This document shows positions 1-9,754 of a stretch of 64,000 bases of DNA, in pieces. A program made the translations under genes and the position numbers. Numbering within the stretch: position 1 is the first letter of the stretch; the number at the start of each line of letters is the position of its first letter. Under the pieces are notes generated by a model. The model saw nothing but the letters and a program-made list of their open reading frames with translations, had not been told where the DNA came from and did no database searches. This DNA comes from Codonopsis lanceolata. Lineage: Eukaryota > Streptophyta > Magnoliopsida > Asterales > Campanulaceae. The stretch covers positions 10,734,767 to 10,798,766 of the forward strand of contig CM028382.1 of NCBI GenBank assembly GCA_013146195.2, written 5' to 3'.

Positions 1-1440
1 GTGTGAGTCCTATACGTGAGAACATGCAACATTCTTCTATATTGAGTTATGTTGATGCATGTTTCAAAGAAGATGTTGTTTTCCATGTTTTATTATTCTT
101 TCACAAGATTTATGGATTGCATGAGTTACATATGGATTCATGGAAAGAGACAACTCGTGTTAAGCATGTTAAACCTTGGAAAGCTGATGAAATTCATATT
201 GTTGATGATTTTAAGCATGTTTTAACACATGATCTGATTTTTGAGCGTAAAGGATGTTTATCCTTGAGATTACACTCTGGTTGTAATTTCTTATCGTTGT
301 ATGATTCATTATTGATAAATATGGATATGCAAAGGATGAAAGTTGTTAGGTTGATCTTTAAACTTGATGAAATCAATTGTTTGTCTTATATAATCATTTT
401 CTTGATTTGCATGATTAATAGTATATGTTTTGGATTGCATAACGTTTTGATGTTGAGCATGGATGTGCTAAAAAAAGGGATTTACTAGGTTAATGTTTAA
501 ACCTGGTAATTGTGGTTCTATAAAGGATTTTCATGAGGGAACATCGAGTTGTGATAACTTGATGAGTGAAATTATAAACCTTGATGGATTTGCTTCTCAT
601 GACGGATTTGGATACATGAGTTGGTATGCCATATTGCATATTATCTTATTATACTTATTAATATCTTTCATTGACATTCCATATGATGATCTCGTTGTGT
701 TTAATGTTGCATATGTGATGTTGTCATCCATGGAAAGTCACAGAGTGATGCAAGTGAGATATGATAGATTGGTATTTTAACCCGGTGATAGGGTTTGGAT
801 GTGTTTAATGGTGGGACACGTTCCTACACCAAGAGATGTTTGTGCTAAATTATTACATAACCAATTGTGTGCTAATAATGTTGTTCATATGGTAGTGCAT
901 AGTTTTGTTGTGTTTCTTCTACAGTTAAAGGAGGAAATCTTGATGGAGTACCAAAGTGTACCGATAGAAAGTCAAGCGAGAATGGTATTTGTTCCCGGTG
1001 ATTAGAGATACATAAACTTGCATGGAATGGATTGCAAACATGGATAGTTTGAGCAAATCGACGACATGAAATCATATGGTAAGCATAATTTTAGAGACTA
1101 TATCTTGGTTACTAAATCGTGTCTATGGGATATAGGTTTTGATTTGAGGACAAATCCTTTTCAAGTGAGAGGGAATGATATGATTCTGGCCACCAACCAA
1201 GAACCAAGAATGTCACAAGCAAGGGAGAGGCATTGGAAGGTTCGAGGGTTCTAAAATGCATAGAGTATGATTGGAAGATTCAAGAGTTCTATACAAACTT
1301 AATCTGTGGATTTATTGGAGATTTATGTTATTACAATGGCTACTCTACAAATTCAAACATGCGTTGTGAAGCCTTAGATTTCATGGATGATGACTTGAAG
1401 ACTCGGGAAATGTTCGTTAATGTCATAGAATGACTTTGAA
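1..1440 (+). pseudogene. Decayed Ty3/gypsy pol, 3' part (integrase C-terminal tail)
   Basis: The stretch reads as short open segments in changing frames (3-488, 493-780, 799-1005, 1066-1254, 1233-1433). Two pieces are recognisable. Around 760-830, across a stop, there is a PGDRVWM motif like the basic PGD-W-V-H box after the integrase core of plant gypsy elements. Around 1138-1185 there is FDLRTNPFQ, a phrase typical of the acidic tail of gypsy polyproteins. A purine run (AAGGGGGCCAAAAA) and an LTR-like block follow directly, which fits the end of an internal region. No RT or RNase H is visible. Frameshifts and stops throughout make this a dead remnant. The assignment rests on short motifs. 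Confidence 0.5.
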
Positions 1441-1481
1441 AGCTTTTAACGCCTAAAGGATGACTTTAAGGGGGCCAAAAA

Positions 1482-2080
1482 TGCAACTTTGAAAATTAGG
1501 CCTTTACAAAAAAACGAGATTTGTAGATTTTCCTTATTTTGGAGGATTTATGTTTCTTAAATAGATTAGGTAACTTACCTAATTGTTGCCTACATAGATT
1601 AGGTAAGTTGAGTAGTTTCCTAAGTGGATTTTAGGTAATTTCCTAAGTTGATTCAAAGGAGTTTCCTAAGTTGATTCTACTTAGACTTTTCCTTTTACTT
1701 TTAGGTTTAGGATTCACAACCCATATAAATAAGGGTTGTGACTTATTGTTTTGGAGACAATTTTCTGATCATTGATTAATATAGTTTTTGAGTGTTTTTC
1801 AAAAACTCCTTGTTCTTCATTGAACTTGTGATTATTTGGTGAGAGACTAAGTAATCGAGACCCGAACTTATCAATATGATATCCATTCCTATTGTGGCGT
1901 TCTTCCTTATACCAAGGTTCGTGTTCGTCTCGTAATTGGATCGCGAAGTACCACGTTCAATAACGGATCGTAGCATTGGGTCAAGGTGTCACAATCCATC
2001 AATTCATTGACGTTCTTTGCTTGCCATGCTGCGTGCTCTTTGATTCCTCCATCGCGAGTACGCGTCTAGGAATCATATCA
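1482..2080 (+). mobile_element. LTR (probable 3' LTR) of the decayed gypsy element
   Basis: The block begins TGCAACTTTG right after a purine-rich tract (1468-1481, a likely polypurine tract) and ends ATCA, giving TG...CA ends over 599 bp. A TATA box (CATATAAATAA, about 1722-1732) is followed by R/U5-like sequence. No primer-binding site follows the end: the next bases are ATTAGCCCC, so this is a 3' or solo LTR. Together with the integrase tail upstream it forms the 3' end of one plus-strand gypsy element. No second LTR is seen, so the borders are inferred. Confidence 0.55.
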
Positions 2081-2232
2081 ATTAGCCCCTAAACACTTTC
2101 TATAATAGAGTAAACACAATAGGATAATATAAGAGGTGGCAAAAGTCAAAACATAAACAATAACAAACACAATAGGCACAATCACAACACACAAAAATGT
2201 AAACCAAAATGGAATAAAAATGAAAATATAAC

Positions 2233-2823
2233 TGTAATAACCCATCCCATATCGGGTAGATGTGGAATTTATGTGTGATTTATAAGGTGGTCATACCACT
2301 AAGCATCAACATCATCCATGAACTTTGTGGTTGACTTATGGTGAGTCTGATGACCTAAGGTGCTGCGTGCTCAGTGGGCCAGTGTGTGAGCTACACGTAG
2401 CAGACCAGACTTTTTGGTTCAGGGCGTTATAAATAGTATCAGAGCGGGTCCCGACCAAAAATGTGGGAGCAAAGTGTTGTGTGAGCCAAAGTGCTATACC
2501 ACCGGAGGTGGGAGCCACATCTTGATCCCCGTACGAGCCACCTCTTGAATTCTGCATCGCTCGGGGTACGATTTGGGGCCTTGACGAGGACGTCAAGGAT
2601 TGAAGTGAGGGAGATTGTAATACCCCATCCTACATCGGGTAGATGTTGAATTTATGTGTGATTTATAAGGCGGTCATACACTACTACTAAGAACCAACAT
2701 CATCCATGAACTTTTGGGTCGACTTGTGATGAGTCTGATGACTCAAGGTGTTGCGTGCTTAGTGGGCTAGTGTGTGGCCTACGTGCATGTAGCAGACCGG
2801 GCTTTCAGGCTTGGGGCGTTACA
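2233..2823 (+). mobile_element. TRIM-type miniature LTR retrotransposon
   Basis: Two similar direct repeats of about 200 bp (2233-2431 and 2616-2823) both start TGTAATA and share the segments CGGGTAGATGT, TTTATGTGTGATTTATAAGG, CATCATCCATGAACTTT and GCAGACC. The second ends GGGGCGTTACA and the first GGGCGTTATA. Between them lies a 184-bp internal region with a tRNA-Met-type primer-binding site at its start and a purine tract (GTGAGGGAGA) at its end. At 591 bp with no coding capacity it is a TRIM. Flanking bases (ATAAC and CTTCC) do not form a TSD, so an edge may be rearranged. Confidence 0.82.
2434..2445 (+). promoter_or_regulatory. Primer-binding site of the TRIM
   Basis: AGTATCAGAGC just inside the left LTR matches the common initiator-tRNA-Met primer site TGGTATCAGAGC apart from one base. 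It sets the element's plus orientation. Confidence 0.75.
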
Positions 2824-2839
2824 CTTCCACTGAGCATCC

Positions 2840-3142
2840 CATTAGCTCTTATTTACTTACGTTGTTCCTCCGGTATGTTTAGCCGTTGAAGTGTATTATA
2901 GCATGAACTATTTAGTTGTTGGGTTCCGGCTGTAAAGTCGTAGAAGAATTGGTTTACTTGCTTTTAAATGTTAAATCAAGTTTAAAATCTTAAAATTATT
3001 CCGTTCTTTTGGTGCCGAGTTGTGTTGCATGTACAATGTTGTGTCATGCCAGTTTCATTTATTGAGTCCTTGCATGAATTATAGTTCTATTTGGATGCTC
3101 CGACTCGTGATTCCTCTTTAGGGTCAGGGTTGGGTCGTCACA
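2840..3142 (+). mobile_element. 3' end fragment of a Tekay-like gypsy LTR
   Basis: The fragment contains GTTCCTCCGGTATGTTTAGC, close to a segment near 33940-33960 of the long LTR later in the window. It ends GGTTGGGTCGTCACA, close to the LTR end at 13662 read on the minus strand. Only about 300 bp is present and no primer site follows. It is a remnant of the same LTR family that is present twice more in this window. Confidence 0.5.
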
Positions 3143-3209
3143 CAAATGAAACAAAAACAATATTTAAATATTACTAATCAATCTTAATATAAATCTAAAA
3201 AATCACAGA

Positions 3210-3858
3210 TGTTACAGGCAGCCTTTCAATGGCCCGACCATCCAGATGTTTTACCTTCGAACTATGTTTGGTCTGATTCCCCATGAGGGATACGTAGGCA
3301 GCCTTTCAATGGCCCGACCATCTTAGATATTTTACCTTCAAACTATGTTTGGTCTGATTCTATTGAGGATACGTATGCATCCTTTCAATGGCCCGACCAT
3401 CTTAGATGTTTTACCTTCGAACTACGTTTGGTTTGATTCCTATTGAGGATACTTAAGAAACCTTTCAGCAGGCACGACTATCTCAACTACTTTAAATATT
3501 CGAACTACGTTTGGTCTATTCATATTGAAGATACGTAGGCAGCCTTTCAATGGCCCGACCATCCCAGATGTTTTACATTCGAACTATGTGTGGTCTGATT
3601 CCTATTAAGGATACGCAGGTAGCCTTTTAATGGCCTATCTCAGATGTTTTACCTTCAAACTACGTTTGGTCTGATTCCTATTAAGGATACGTAGGCAGCC
3701 TTTCAATGGCCCGACTCTCTTAGATGTTTTACCTTCAAACTACGTTTGGTTTGATTCCCTAGGAGGGATACGTAGGCAGCCTTTCAATGGCTTGACCATA
3801 TCAGATGTTTTACCTTTTAAACTACGTTTGGCTAGATTCCTATTGAGGATACGTAGGA
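3210..3858 (+). repeat. Tandem array of about eight 80-bp units
   Basis: Eight units of about 76-83 bp each contain CCTTTCAATGGCCCGACC, then AGATGTTTTACCTTC, then AACTACGTTTGGTCTGATTC, and close with GGATACGTAGGCAGC. The fourth unit is the most diverged and the sixth has lost a few bases. A ninth unit breaks off near 3870. The phrase around GATACGTAGGCAGCC normally occurs once per LTR in Tat/Ogre-like elements; here it has been amplified. Confidence 0.85.
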
Positions 3859-4039
3859 CGCCTATCACAGTAGGTCCAACCACACCTTTTCATTTTATTC
3901 GAAATTAAAAGTCTATTCTTATTAACGACGTTCGTTTACTCGTAAATTCCGTCGTTGAGGGGTTTTATAGATACCCTAATTTCGTACTCCTATTTTTTAT
4001 TGACATATAAATATTACAAAATGAACTAATACAAGCTTT

Positions 4040-4640
4040 TAGTTGTTTTAGGGACGACGACTCTAAAAAGACAAAGTAAGAAGAAAATCAAGGAAAACGA
4101 AGAAAAAAGAAGAAACAAAGAAAAAAATGAAGAAAAAGAAAAGAGGAAGCAAATAAAAAAGAGGAAGAAAAGAAAAAGATAAGAAAGCAGCAGTAGGAGC
4201 CGCCCCAATCCTAATTACAAACCTCCCCTCATCCTATCACCGCCGTGGCGCCGCCCCACTCCCTATTACAAACCTCCCCTTATCCTATCACCTATACAGC
4301 TATACCCCCAACTCTATCCCTACATTCTCATCTCCAGCTCATTCTCTCCCCTTATATATTCAGCCCCTCCCACTTCTTCAACACACCCGCCTCGGCTCTT
4401 TCTCCCTCTCACTCACTCTCCCGCAACTGAAAAAACTATCATTTCATAACGACCCAACAGCCCCACTCAATCAACTCTCCCTCACTCACACCCCCACTCA
4501 TTTTATATATATTCGGCTCCCACTCCCTCTCATCTGGCCCCGATTCCCAAAACAAAAACAACTTTCTCATCTGTTTCTCTCTCTCTCTCGGTTAATTATT
4601 GAAAATCTCAACAACAACACACTAAAAACAAAGTCTTACT
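4040..4640. repeat. Purine tract followed by pyrimidine-rich leader
   Basis: About 4070-4195 is almost pure A and G. It then switches to C/T-rich sequence to about 4600, with a TATA-like CTTATATATTC near 4350. A near-duplicate phrase (ACTCCCTATTACAAACCTCC and its relative) occurs at about 4205-4290. The short reading frames here are composition artefacts. The layout recurs at 20880-21290 and suits an LTR promoter and leader. Confidence 0.55.
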
Positions 4641-4676
4641 TAAAGCAGACAAGGGAAGCACAAAACAATAATCCAA

Positions 4677-4979
4677 GGCCTTGTTTGGTAGTCGGATAAG
4701 GATAAGCAGTATTATTAATCCCAGTACTATTAGTGCCCTCGCTATTAATCCTCATTAGTATATCGGGGGTAGTTTTGAGATTACAAATGTTAATCCCAAT
4801 TTTTTTTAGTGAGAGCGCTAATAATACCACCCTCTCCCTTGATATTAATAACGAGGGGATAATGACTTTATTCGGATAACTCGTGCTATTAGTCCCGACC
4901 ACCTATTGCGTACCAAACATCAGACAACTCGGCTTATTAATCATATCCGGCCTTAATCCTGACTACCAAACGGCACCTA
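4677..4979. mobile_element. Harbinger-like MITE, about 300 bp
   Basis: The left end GGCCTTGTTTGGTAGTC and the right end GACTACCAAACGGCACC are inverted copies. The interior is rich in ATTAATCC and GGATTAAT-type pieces and has no coding capacity. The right flank is TAA and the left flank CAA, which could be a mutated 3-bp TAA target site of the PIF/Harbinger type. It interrupts the Tat/Ogre-like LTR. Confidence 0.7.
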
Positions 4980-5284
4980 AGTCTAAACATACCGGGTATA
5001 GACTATGACGTTACTGTTTTTGGTTGCTTTGTTATGCTTTAGTATGTACTTTTCCTTTCTTATTTTTCTTCTGTAAATAAAAAATGTAAAACTATATACT
5101 CATGTTGACTTTGTACATATTTTTGTTACATTTAAAAAATTAGTTTGTAAAGTTGCCCTTTTTTAGAATTTAAGTTTTTAGAATTTATTTGGCCTTTTCT
5201 TCTTTTCAAAAACAAATAAGTTAAAATTTATTTTATTTTATTGTTTGTTTGATTTGTTTAGTACAAGTTACATTACAAATTCTG

Positions 5285-6189
5285 ACAGGGTCGGTCCTGT
5301 AAAATCGAGGGCTCAAGGCCAATTAATTCGAATGGGACCCTTCCTTTGTAGCATATTTTTTTTTCCAATTTTTGAAAAATTAAAGAAACAAAGGTTATGT
5401 ATGTCATTTTTTTCTATTGGTAAATATTTTAAAAATATGTCGAAAAACATTTTCGGATGTTTGACAAATATACTGAAAACAATATATGAATAAATGTAAA
5501 AAACATATTCTAATACTAATGTCCATATTGAACATAAAATAATGTTTAACTTTAAGTAATTTTCTTTTAGTAATCTTTAATTTATCATTAATGGTGTCAA
5601 ATCAATAAAGTCCATTTTTTTTCAATGTCACAAATACAAACAAAAAATTGGTAATAATGAAAAAATGTTTTAAAAAAGAAAATTGATAATATTTGGGACA
5701 TCCCTAAATAATATAGTGGACACTAATTTTATGACATAATGAGTATTTATTTAAATTATAATTTATAAATAATGTGCACAAACTCTAATTATATTTCTAA
5801 ACAATGTATTTGTTGAGTAAAATATTGTGTGTTTGTAAATATGTGTAATTGAGGAAAAGGGCAAAGGGGTGCTCGAACATTTGTAAACGAATCTGTAAGT
5901 TATTTTCCTAAAAAGAAGGCTTCATTTTCTGTTGACTTGGAAAAACTTTTATGTTGACTACATTTTCCTTTAGTTACCAAATACTGGAAAATGAGGAAAA
6001 CGTTTTCCAAAAGTTATTTTCCGTGAAACAAATGGAGCCTAAGTCTTTTTTGGAAATTAGAATTGAACATTTATTTTATTTTTTTAATAATGTGTAGGGT
6101 TTTTGTGAGATTTTAGGGCCCAAAAAATTGGGTATTTTTAGGGGGCCCAAGGCCATGACCTCACTTTCCTTATGGCAGGGCCGGCCATG
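5285..6189. mobile_element. Non-autonomous DNA element with GGCCGG-type ends
   Basis: The left end (CAGGGTCGGTCCTG, then GGGCTCAAGGCC) and the right end (GGGGGCCCAAGGCC, then CAGGGCCGGCCATG) are imperfect inverted copies. Most of the interior is a second nested element. No coding region is visible and no TSD could be settled. The superfamily is uncertain; similar ends occur on hAT-like MITEs. Confidence 0.5.
5390..6047 (-). mobile_element. Nested MITE, inverted relative of the copy at 55091-55790
   Basis: Its right end GTTATTTTCCGTGAAACAAA and interior pieces (AAAATATGTCGAAAAACATT, TGTTTGACAAAT, CATTAATGGTGTCAAATC) match, as reverse complement, the element at 55091-55790. The left terminal repeat is eroded. 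It lies inside the GGCCGG-ended element, giving three levels of nesting within the LTR. Confidence 0.7.
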
Positions 6190-6293
6190 AATTCTTAAAT
6201 TATTTTATATGCTGTTAAATTGTTGTATTTTTATTTTATTTCAAAACATCTAATTTTATTTCATAAATAAAAACATGTTATCATTTTATTTTA

Positions 6294-7667
6294 GGGTAAA
6301 CTACCCAAATGGTCCCTGTGCGTTTTGAGTTTCTCGGTTTTGGTCCTGATTACTTGCAATTGGTCCTCGAGCTGAAATTTTTCACGGAATTGGTCTTTTC
6401 ATCCGATTCCGCCAGTTAAGTTTTCCCATGTGCATTTCACATGACTTTGACCAAGGGTAAATTTGTCAGTTCAGTTTAAAATGTGCAGGAACCATTGAGG
6501 CATCCGATTTTGTTCCTCTTCTCTTCTTCCTCTGCATATAGCATAAACAGAGCACCATTATCCAAGGACAAATGGGATTGAAAGAGATAAAATTTCTAGA
6601 GAGAGAAAGATGAGATGAGTTTTATTTTTTCTTTTTGGAAGAGAGAGATCCCAGATTGATGCCAAAAGAATTTCAAAGGATCTGGAAGAAATCTTTGGAA
6701 GATTTTTGGAAGAATTTCAAAGGATAAACTGGATTGATATGCCCAAAAAATCTTTCCCAGAATTTCCCATAATCCCTTCCCCGGAAAAACATGGACAGCG
6801 ACAGCTCCGCCGGAGACGATGATGTAGACCTTGTTTACAGAAGCTCCTCACGGTCATCCCCCTACAGTTATGAGGACCCATTCAACTTCTTCGACAAGGA
6901 TCGACAACAAGACGAACCCATTGACCGACTTAGTACACTCCCAAAATTCAACTTTAACCCAAATCATCTCCTTCTTACCCACAAAAGACGCCATCAAAAC
7001 AAGCGCCATCTCTAATAAATTCCAATTTCTTTGGTCCTTTTCGCAAACCCTTAACCTTTTTCCAGACCCTTATACCCTATTCGACATTAGCTCCTTCGTT
7101 AACTCCGTCGACCAAACTCTAATCCTCCACAATTCCCCCAAACTCACTAAATTTCACCTCCAGTTCCATTATGTTGACCTTTTCCGTTCCAGCTCGGGGA
7201 TTGAGATTGACTCACCTATTTCTGAAACAAAGTCACTTGTGGATTGTGAGGGAGAATGATTTAGAGAGGGTGGACGGTGGAGGTGGTTGGTGGATTGTGA
7301 GGGAGGAGGTGGTGGGTGGGGGTTTCTTGGTGATCGGTGAGATGAAGAGGGAGAAAGAGATGGGAAAATGGGACGAGGGACCTGGGTTATGAGGAGGAAG
7401 GAGATGATATACAATTACTCAATTAGGCTCCTGAAATAAGATATTTTTGCTAAATGGTACCTTATAAGTTGAAATGACAAATTTGTCCCTATTAAAAACA
7501 CGTGAGATGCACGTGGTTAGATTTAAAGGTGGAAAATTAACAGAATTGGACGGAAGGACCAATCCCGCGAAAGAAATTAGTATAGGGAGGAAAATTTTGA
7601 AAAAAATTAGTTCAAGGACGAAAACCGAGAAACCCAAAAGCACATGGACCATTTGGGTAGTTTGCCC
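6294..7667 (+). mobile_element. Pack-MULE (Mutator-like element carrying a gene fragment)
   Basis: The ends are long imperfect inverted repeats of about 190-230 bp. Both outermost ends read GGG(T/C)AAACTACCCAAATGG in inverted orientation, followed by matching TTTCTCGGTTTT and, further in, AAATTTGTCA. Both sides are flanked by an identical 9-bp duplication, TTTATTTTA (6285-6293 and 7668-7676), the Mutator hallmark. There is no transposase. The interior instead carries an F-box-type gene fragment. It inserted into the right part of the Tat/Ogre-like LTR. Confidence 0.9.
6791..7185 (+). pseudogene. F-box/FBD-type gene fragment captured in the Pack-MULE
   Basis: The first frame (from ATG at 6791) has an acidic Ser-rich start and then PIDRLSTLP, the usual opening of a plant F-box. 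After a one-base shift near 6945 a second frame continues with LTQIISFLPTKDAIKTSAIS and NKFQFLW, the rest of the F-box helix bundle. SFVNSVDQTLILHNSPKLTK follows, as in the region before the leucine-rich repeats of F-box/RNI-like proteins. In plants such proteins bind SKP1 in SCF ubiquitin ligases. Only the N-terminal part is present; leucine-rich repeats and an FBD domain are absent. The frameshift and truncation imply no full function. Confidence 0.8.
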
Positions 7668-7976
7668 TTTATTTTATATCGTCGATCCATTTGCACGAAA
7701 TATTTTAGTATGTCATTCTGACCAACATTTAGGATTTCAATCATCAAGACCGAAAGGGTTAGTCGGGTGCCTAACCCCTTCCTGATTCATAACTTAGCTC
7801 TCGAACCTTAGAATATAGGTTTTCATTCGTTCCCTTCATAAATGGAGGTGGCGACTCTTTTCCATTATATATTTTGAAAGTCCAATTGAGATCGAATGTA
7901 TTCAACGCGCTTAACTTTTGAAACCACTCGTCTTTCACACAAGAGAGGGGGGGGGGCTCAAAACGGGGTTCTCACA
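7668..7976 (+). mobile_element. Right end of the Tat/Ogre-like LTR
   Basis: This resumes the LTR after the Pack-MULE. It carries the conserved run described for the solo LTR, a poly-G stretch (about 7947-7956) and the terminal CTCACA. No primer site or gag follows. Confidence 0.6.
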
Positions 7977-8224
7977 CTGTGGCCTTTATCCAACCTACAA
8001 CAAGACTGGAGGCTTGAAAACATTGGGCGTGAGCGGGGTTTAGGGTGACTTTATCTTCAAGAAGCTTTGGTGGGGCAATTTTTGAGTAATGGGTTCTGTA
8101 ATACGGTGGGTGTCTAGGACTGAGATAAATAATGAACTCCAATTCTGGTAATTGTCATTTGTAAGATGACAATTCCCCATAAATGATCAAATGTTGAAAA
8201 AGATTGGCAGAGGGTGGTTGTTGA

Positions 8225-8310
8225 TAGGGATGACAAAATGAGTGCTATGGATAATTATGAGTTAGTTTATTAACCCATGATTATCCACAACACCCATTTT
8301 GCCACCCCTA
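8225..8310. mobile_element. hAT-type foldback MITE, 86 bp
   Basis: The left end TAGGGATGACAAAATG and the right end CATTTTGCCACCCCTA are inverted copies extending inward through CTATGGATAATTATGAG and its partner, so nearly the whole element folds back. The flanks are GTTGTTGA (8217-8224) and GTTGTTGG (8311-8318), an 8-bp duplication with one mismatch, as expected for hAT. Confidence 0.82.
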
Positions 8311-8329
8311 GTTGTTGGATATGGATTCA

Positions 8330-8650
8330 GGATTAAGGTTTGAAGATGAAGCTATATATGGTTTTGCGGGACATGATAGACTCATCCATCATGGCTCCCG
8401 ATTGGCTTTGATACCATATAAAACCTTGAGAAACAAATACACATAGACGACTCCTAACCTAGGACACAAACTAACTCTGTGAAGACAAAAGAAAAGAGAA
8501 GCGTACATGTCAAAGAAAAAAGAACCCCAGTTTTGTTTGTATTGTATTCTTAAGAGGATTCTTTTAGAATATTTACAATCTCTAGCAAATTAGTAACAAG
8601 ATACACAAAGATACAGAGTTATAAAAGGAAGGAAATAAATCAATATCATG
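8330..8650 (-). mobile_element. Remnant of a minus-strand LTR retrotransposon (LTR end plus primer site)
   Basis: On the minus strand 8405-8416 reads TGGTATCAAAGC, a tRNA-Met-type primer site like those of copia elements. It is preceded (8417-8650) by AT-rich LTR-like sequence ending TTTTATA and followed by an ATG. No gag is recognised beyond a few codons. This is a short 5' remnant; the copia assignment is tentative. Confidence 0.4.
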
Positions 8651-9342
8651 GTAATTATGCTAATCAAACTTTCCTCTTGAACATCCAACCGACGACATTA
8701 CAATGCTAAAAAAACCCTTATTGTCTAACACTTGCAACCAAGTGTTTTGTACGATATAGAGATCGGTTGAAAATACAACAATAAAAACAAACTTACATAT
8801 TGGGAAGGGAAGAAAAAACCGTACCAAAATCTGTGTCCCATATATAACATATATATATATATATAGCTTCACCATAAGTGAATTTGCCAAAGGATTGAAG
8901 TTGCCCTGTGGTAATGGAGAAAGTCGAGTGACAGAGTGGTGGCTTTAACGAGTCGCCACCGGCCACTGCCGCCAGGAACAGCCGGACGTTGAGTCTCCGC
9001 CGCAAGTGAGTACTGGCCGGGGGGCTGGCATAGTGAACGGTGGTGGCGACATTTATGTAGCTAGTTCCTGGAAATAATTAATTAGGTTATCCTTTTAGTG
9101 ATTTGGTGAGAGCAAATATAATATAACTAGGGTATCTCTGTAGAATGAACATGACCGAGATGCTTTGCTTCTCCATAGGGGTATGGAAAAAAAAAAAAAA
9201 GGACAGCATCTTTTATGGTATATGCGGCGACCACCTCCATTGCTCCACAGATGTCCTTGTCCTTTTTGTCCTTTTCTTAAATTTTCTTTTTACCTGATTT
9301 TTACTACACGTGTTCCACCGATAAAATATTTAAGTCACACTA
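8651..9342. other. Unassigned sequence
   Basis: A minus-strand open frame (9005-8793) has a GC-rich start encoding MRRRLNVRLFLAAVAGG and then runs into a TA microsatellite (about 8849-8866). It could be a first exon with a leader-like sequence, but no domain or second exon is recognised. A poly-A run lies at 9187-9200. Nothing else is identified. Confidence 0.3.
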
Positions 9343-9753
9343 TCTATATTATAACACAGTTAGTTAATTGAAGATTATTAAGAGGTTATGATTAAATTAT
9401 TTTAAAAAATTTAATGGTTTAGATTCATTTTTACTTTTACATGTGTGAGTAGTTATTTATTTTTAACTCCTTATTTTTTCTTTTTATATTATAAGTCATC
9501 CCTTATAATTAATATTATGAATAGTCATTCTTTTTTCTTCTTCCTATATTTTGTCTTCATATCACAGAATCACACCTTACGATTAATCTTTTGAATAGTC
9601 ATCTCTTATAATACATCAATCTCTCAACTATCACTTGAAACAATGTAACTGTAACATTTTTTTAAATCACACATTCTATTTAAGCACTGCCATTTCAATT
9701 GACGAAATCAGATATAATAGAACCGTGCTATATGCACGGGCATGAAGATCTAA
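9343..9753 (+). mobile_element. Non-autonomous Helitron, 411 bp
   Basis: It starts TCTATATTATAACA, matching the usual plant Helitron 5' end. It ends with a perfect 6-bp hairpin (CCGTGC at 9723-9728, GCACGG at 9734-9739) followed about ten bases later by CTAA. The insertion lies between A (9342) and T (9754), with no target duplication, as for Helitrons. There is no coding sequence. A relative lies at 52177-52724. Confidence 0.85.
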
Positions 9754-9754
9754 T

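Larger units (their letters stand above)
3143..7976 (+). mobile_element. Tat/Ogre-like solo LTR split by nested insertions
   Basis: The pieces at 3143-4676, 4980-5284, 6190-6293 and 7668-7976 look like one long LTR. The left part has repeats ending GATACGTAGGCAGCC, a phrase common in Tat/Ogre LTRs. The middle has a purine tract followed by a pyrimidine-rich leader. The right part has CCTAACCCCTTCC, CATAACTTAGCTC, GGAGGTGGCGACTC and GGGGGGCTCAAAACGGGG, ending CTCACA at 7976, all typical of an LTR end in this group. No coding region follows, so it is probably a solo LTR. The left border is not resolved, and the chain of pieces is inferred from flank continuity. Confidence 0.5.

Noticed and set aside
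2336..2596. Minus-strand ORF in the TRIM
   Set aside because: It spans LTR and internal sequence and has no domain. TRIMs do not code for protein.
8793..9005. Possible host gene first exon on the minus strand
   Set aside because: A GC-rich start and a leader-like sequence are present, but the frame runs into a TA microsatellite and no domain or next exon is visible. It is described only as unassigned.
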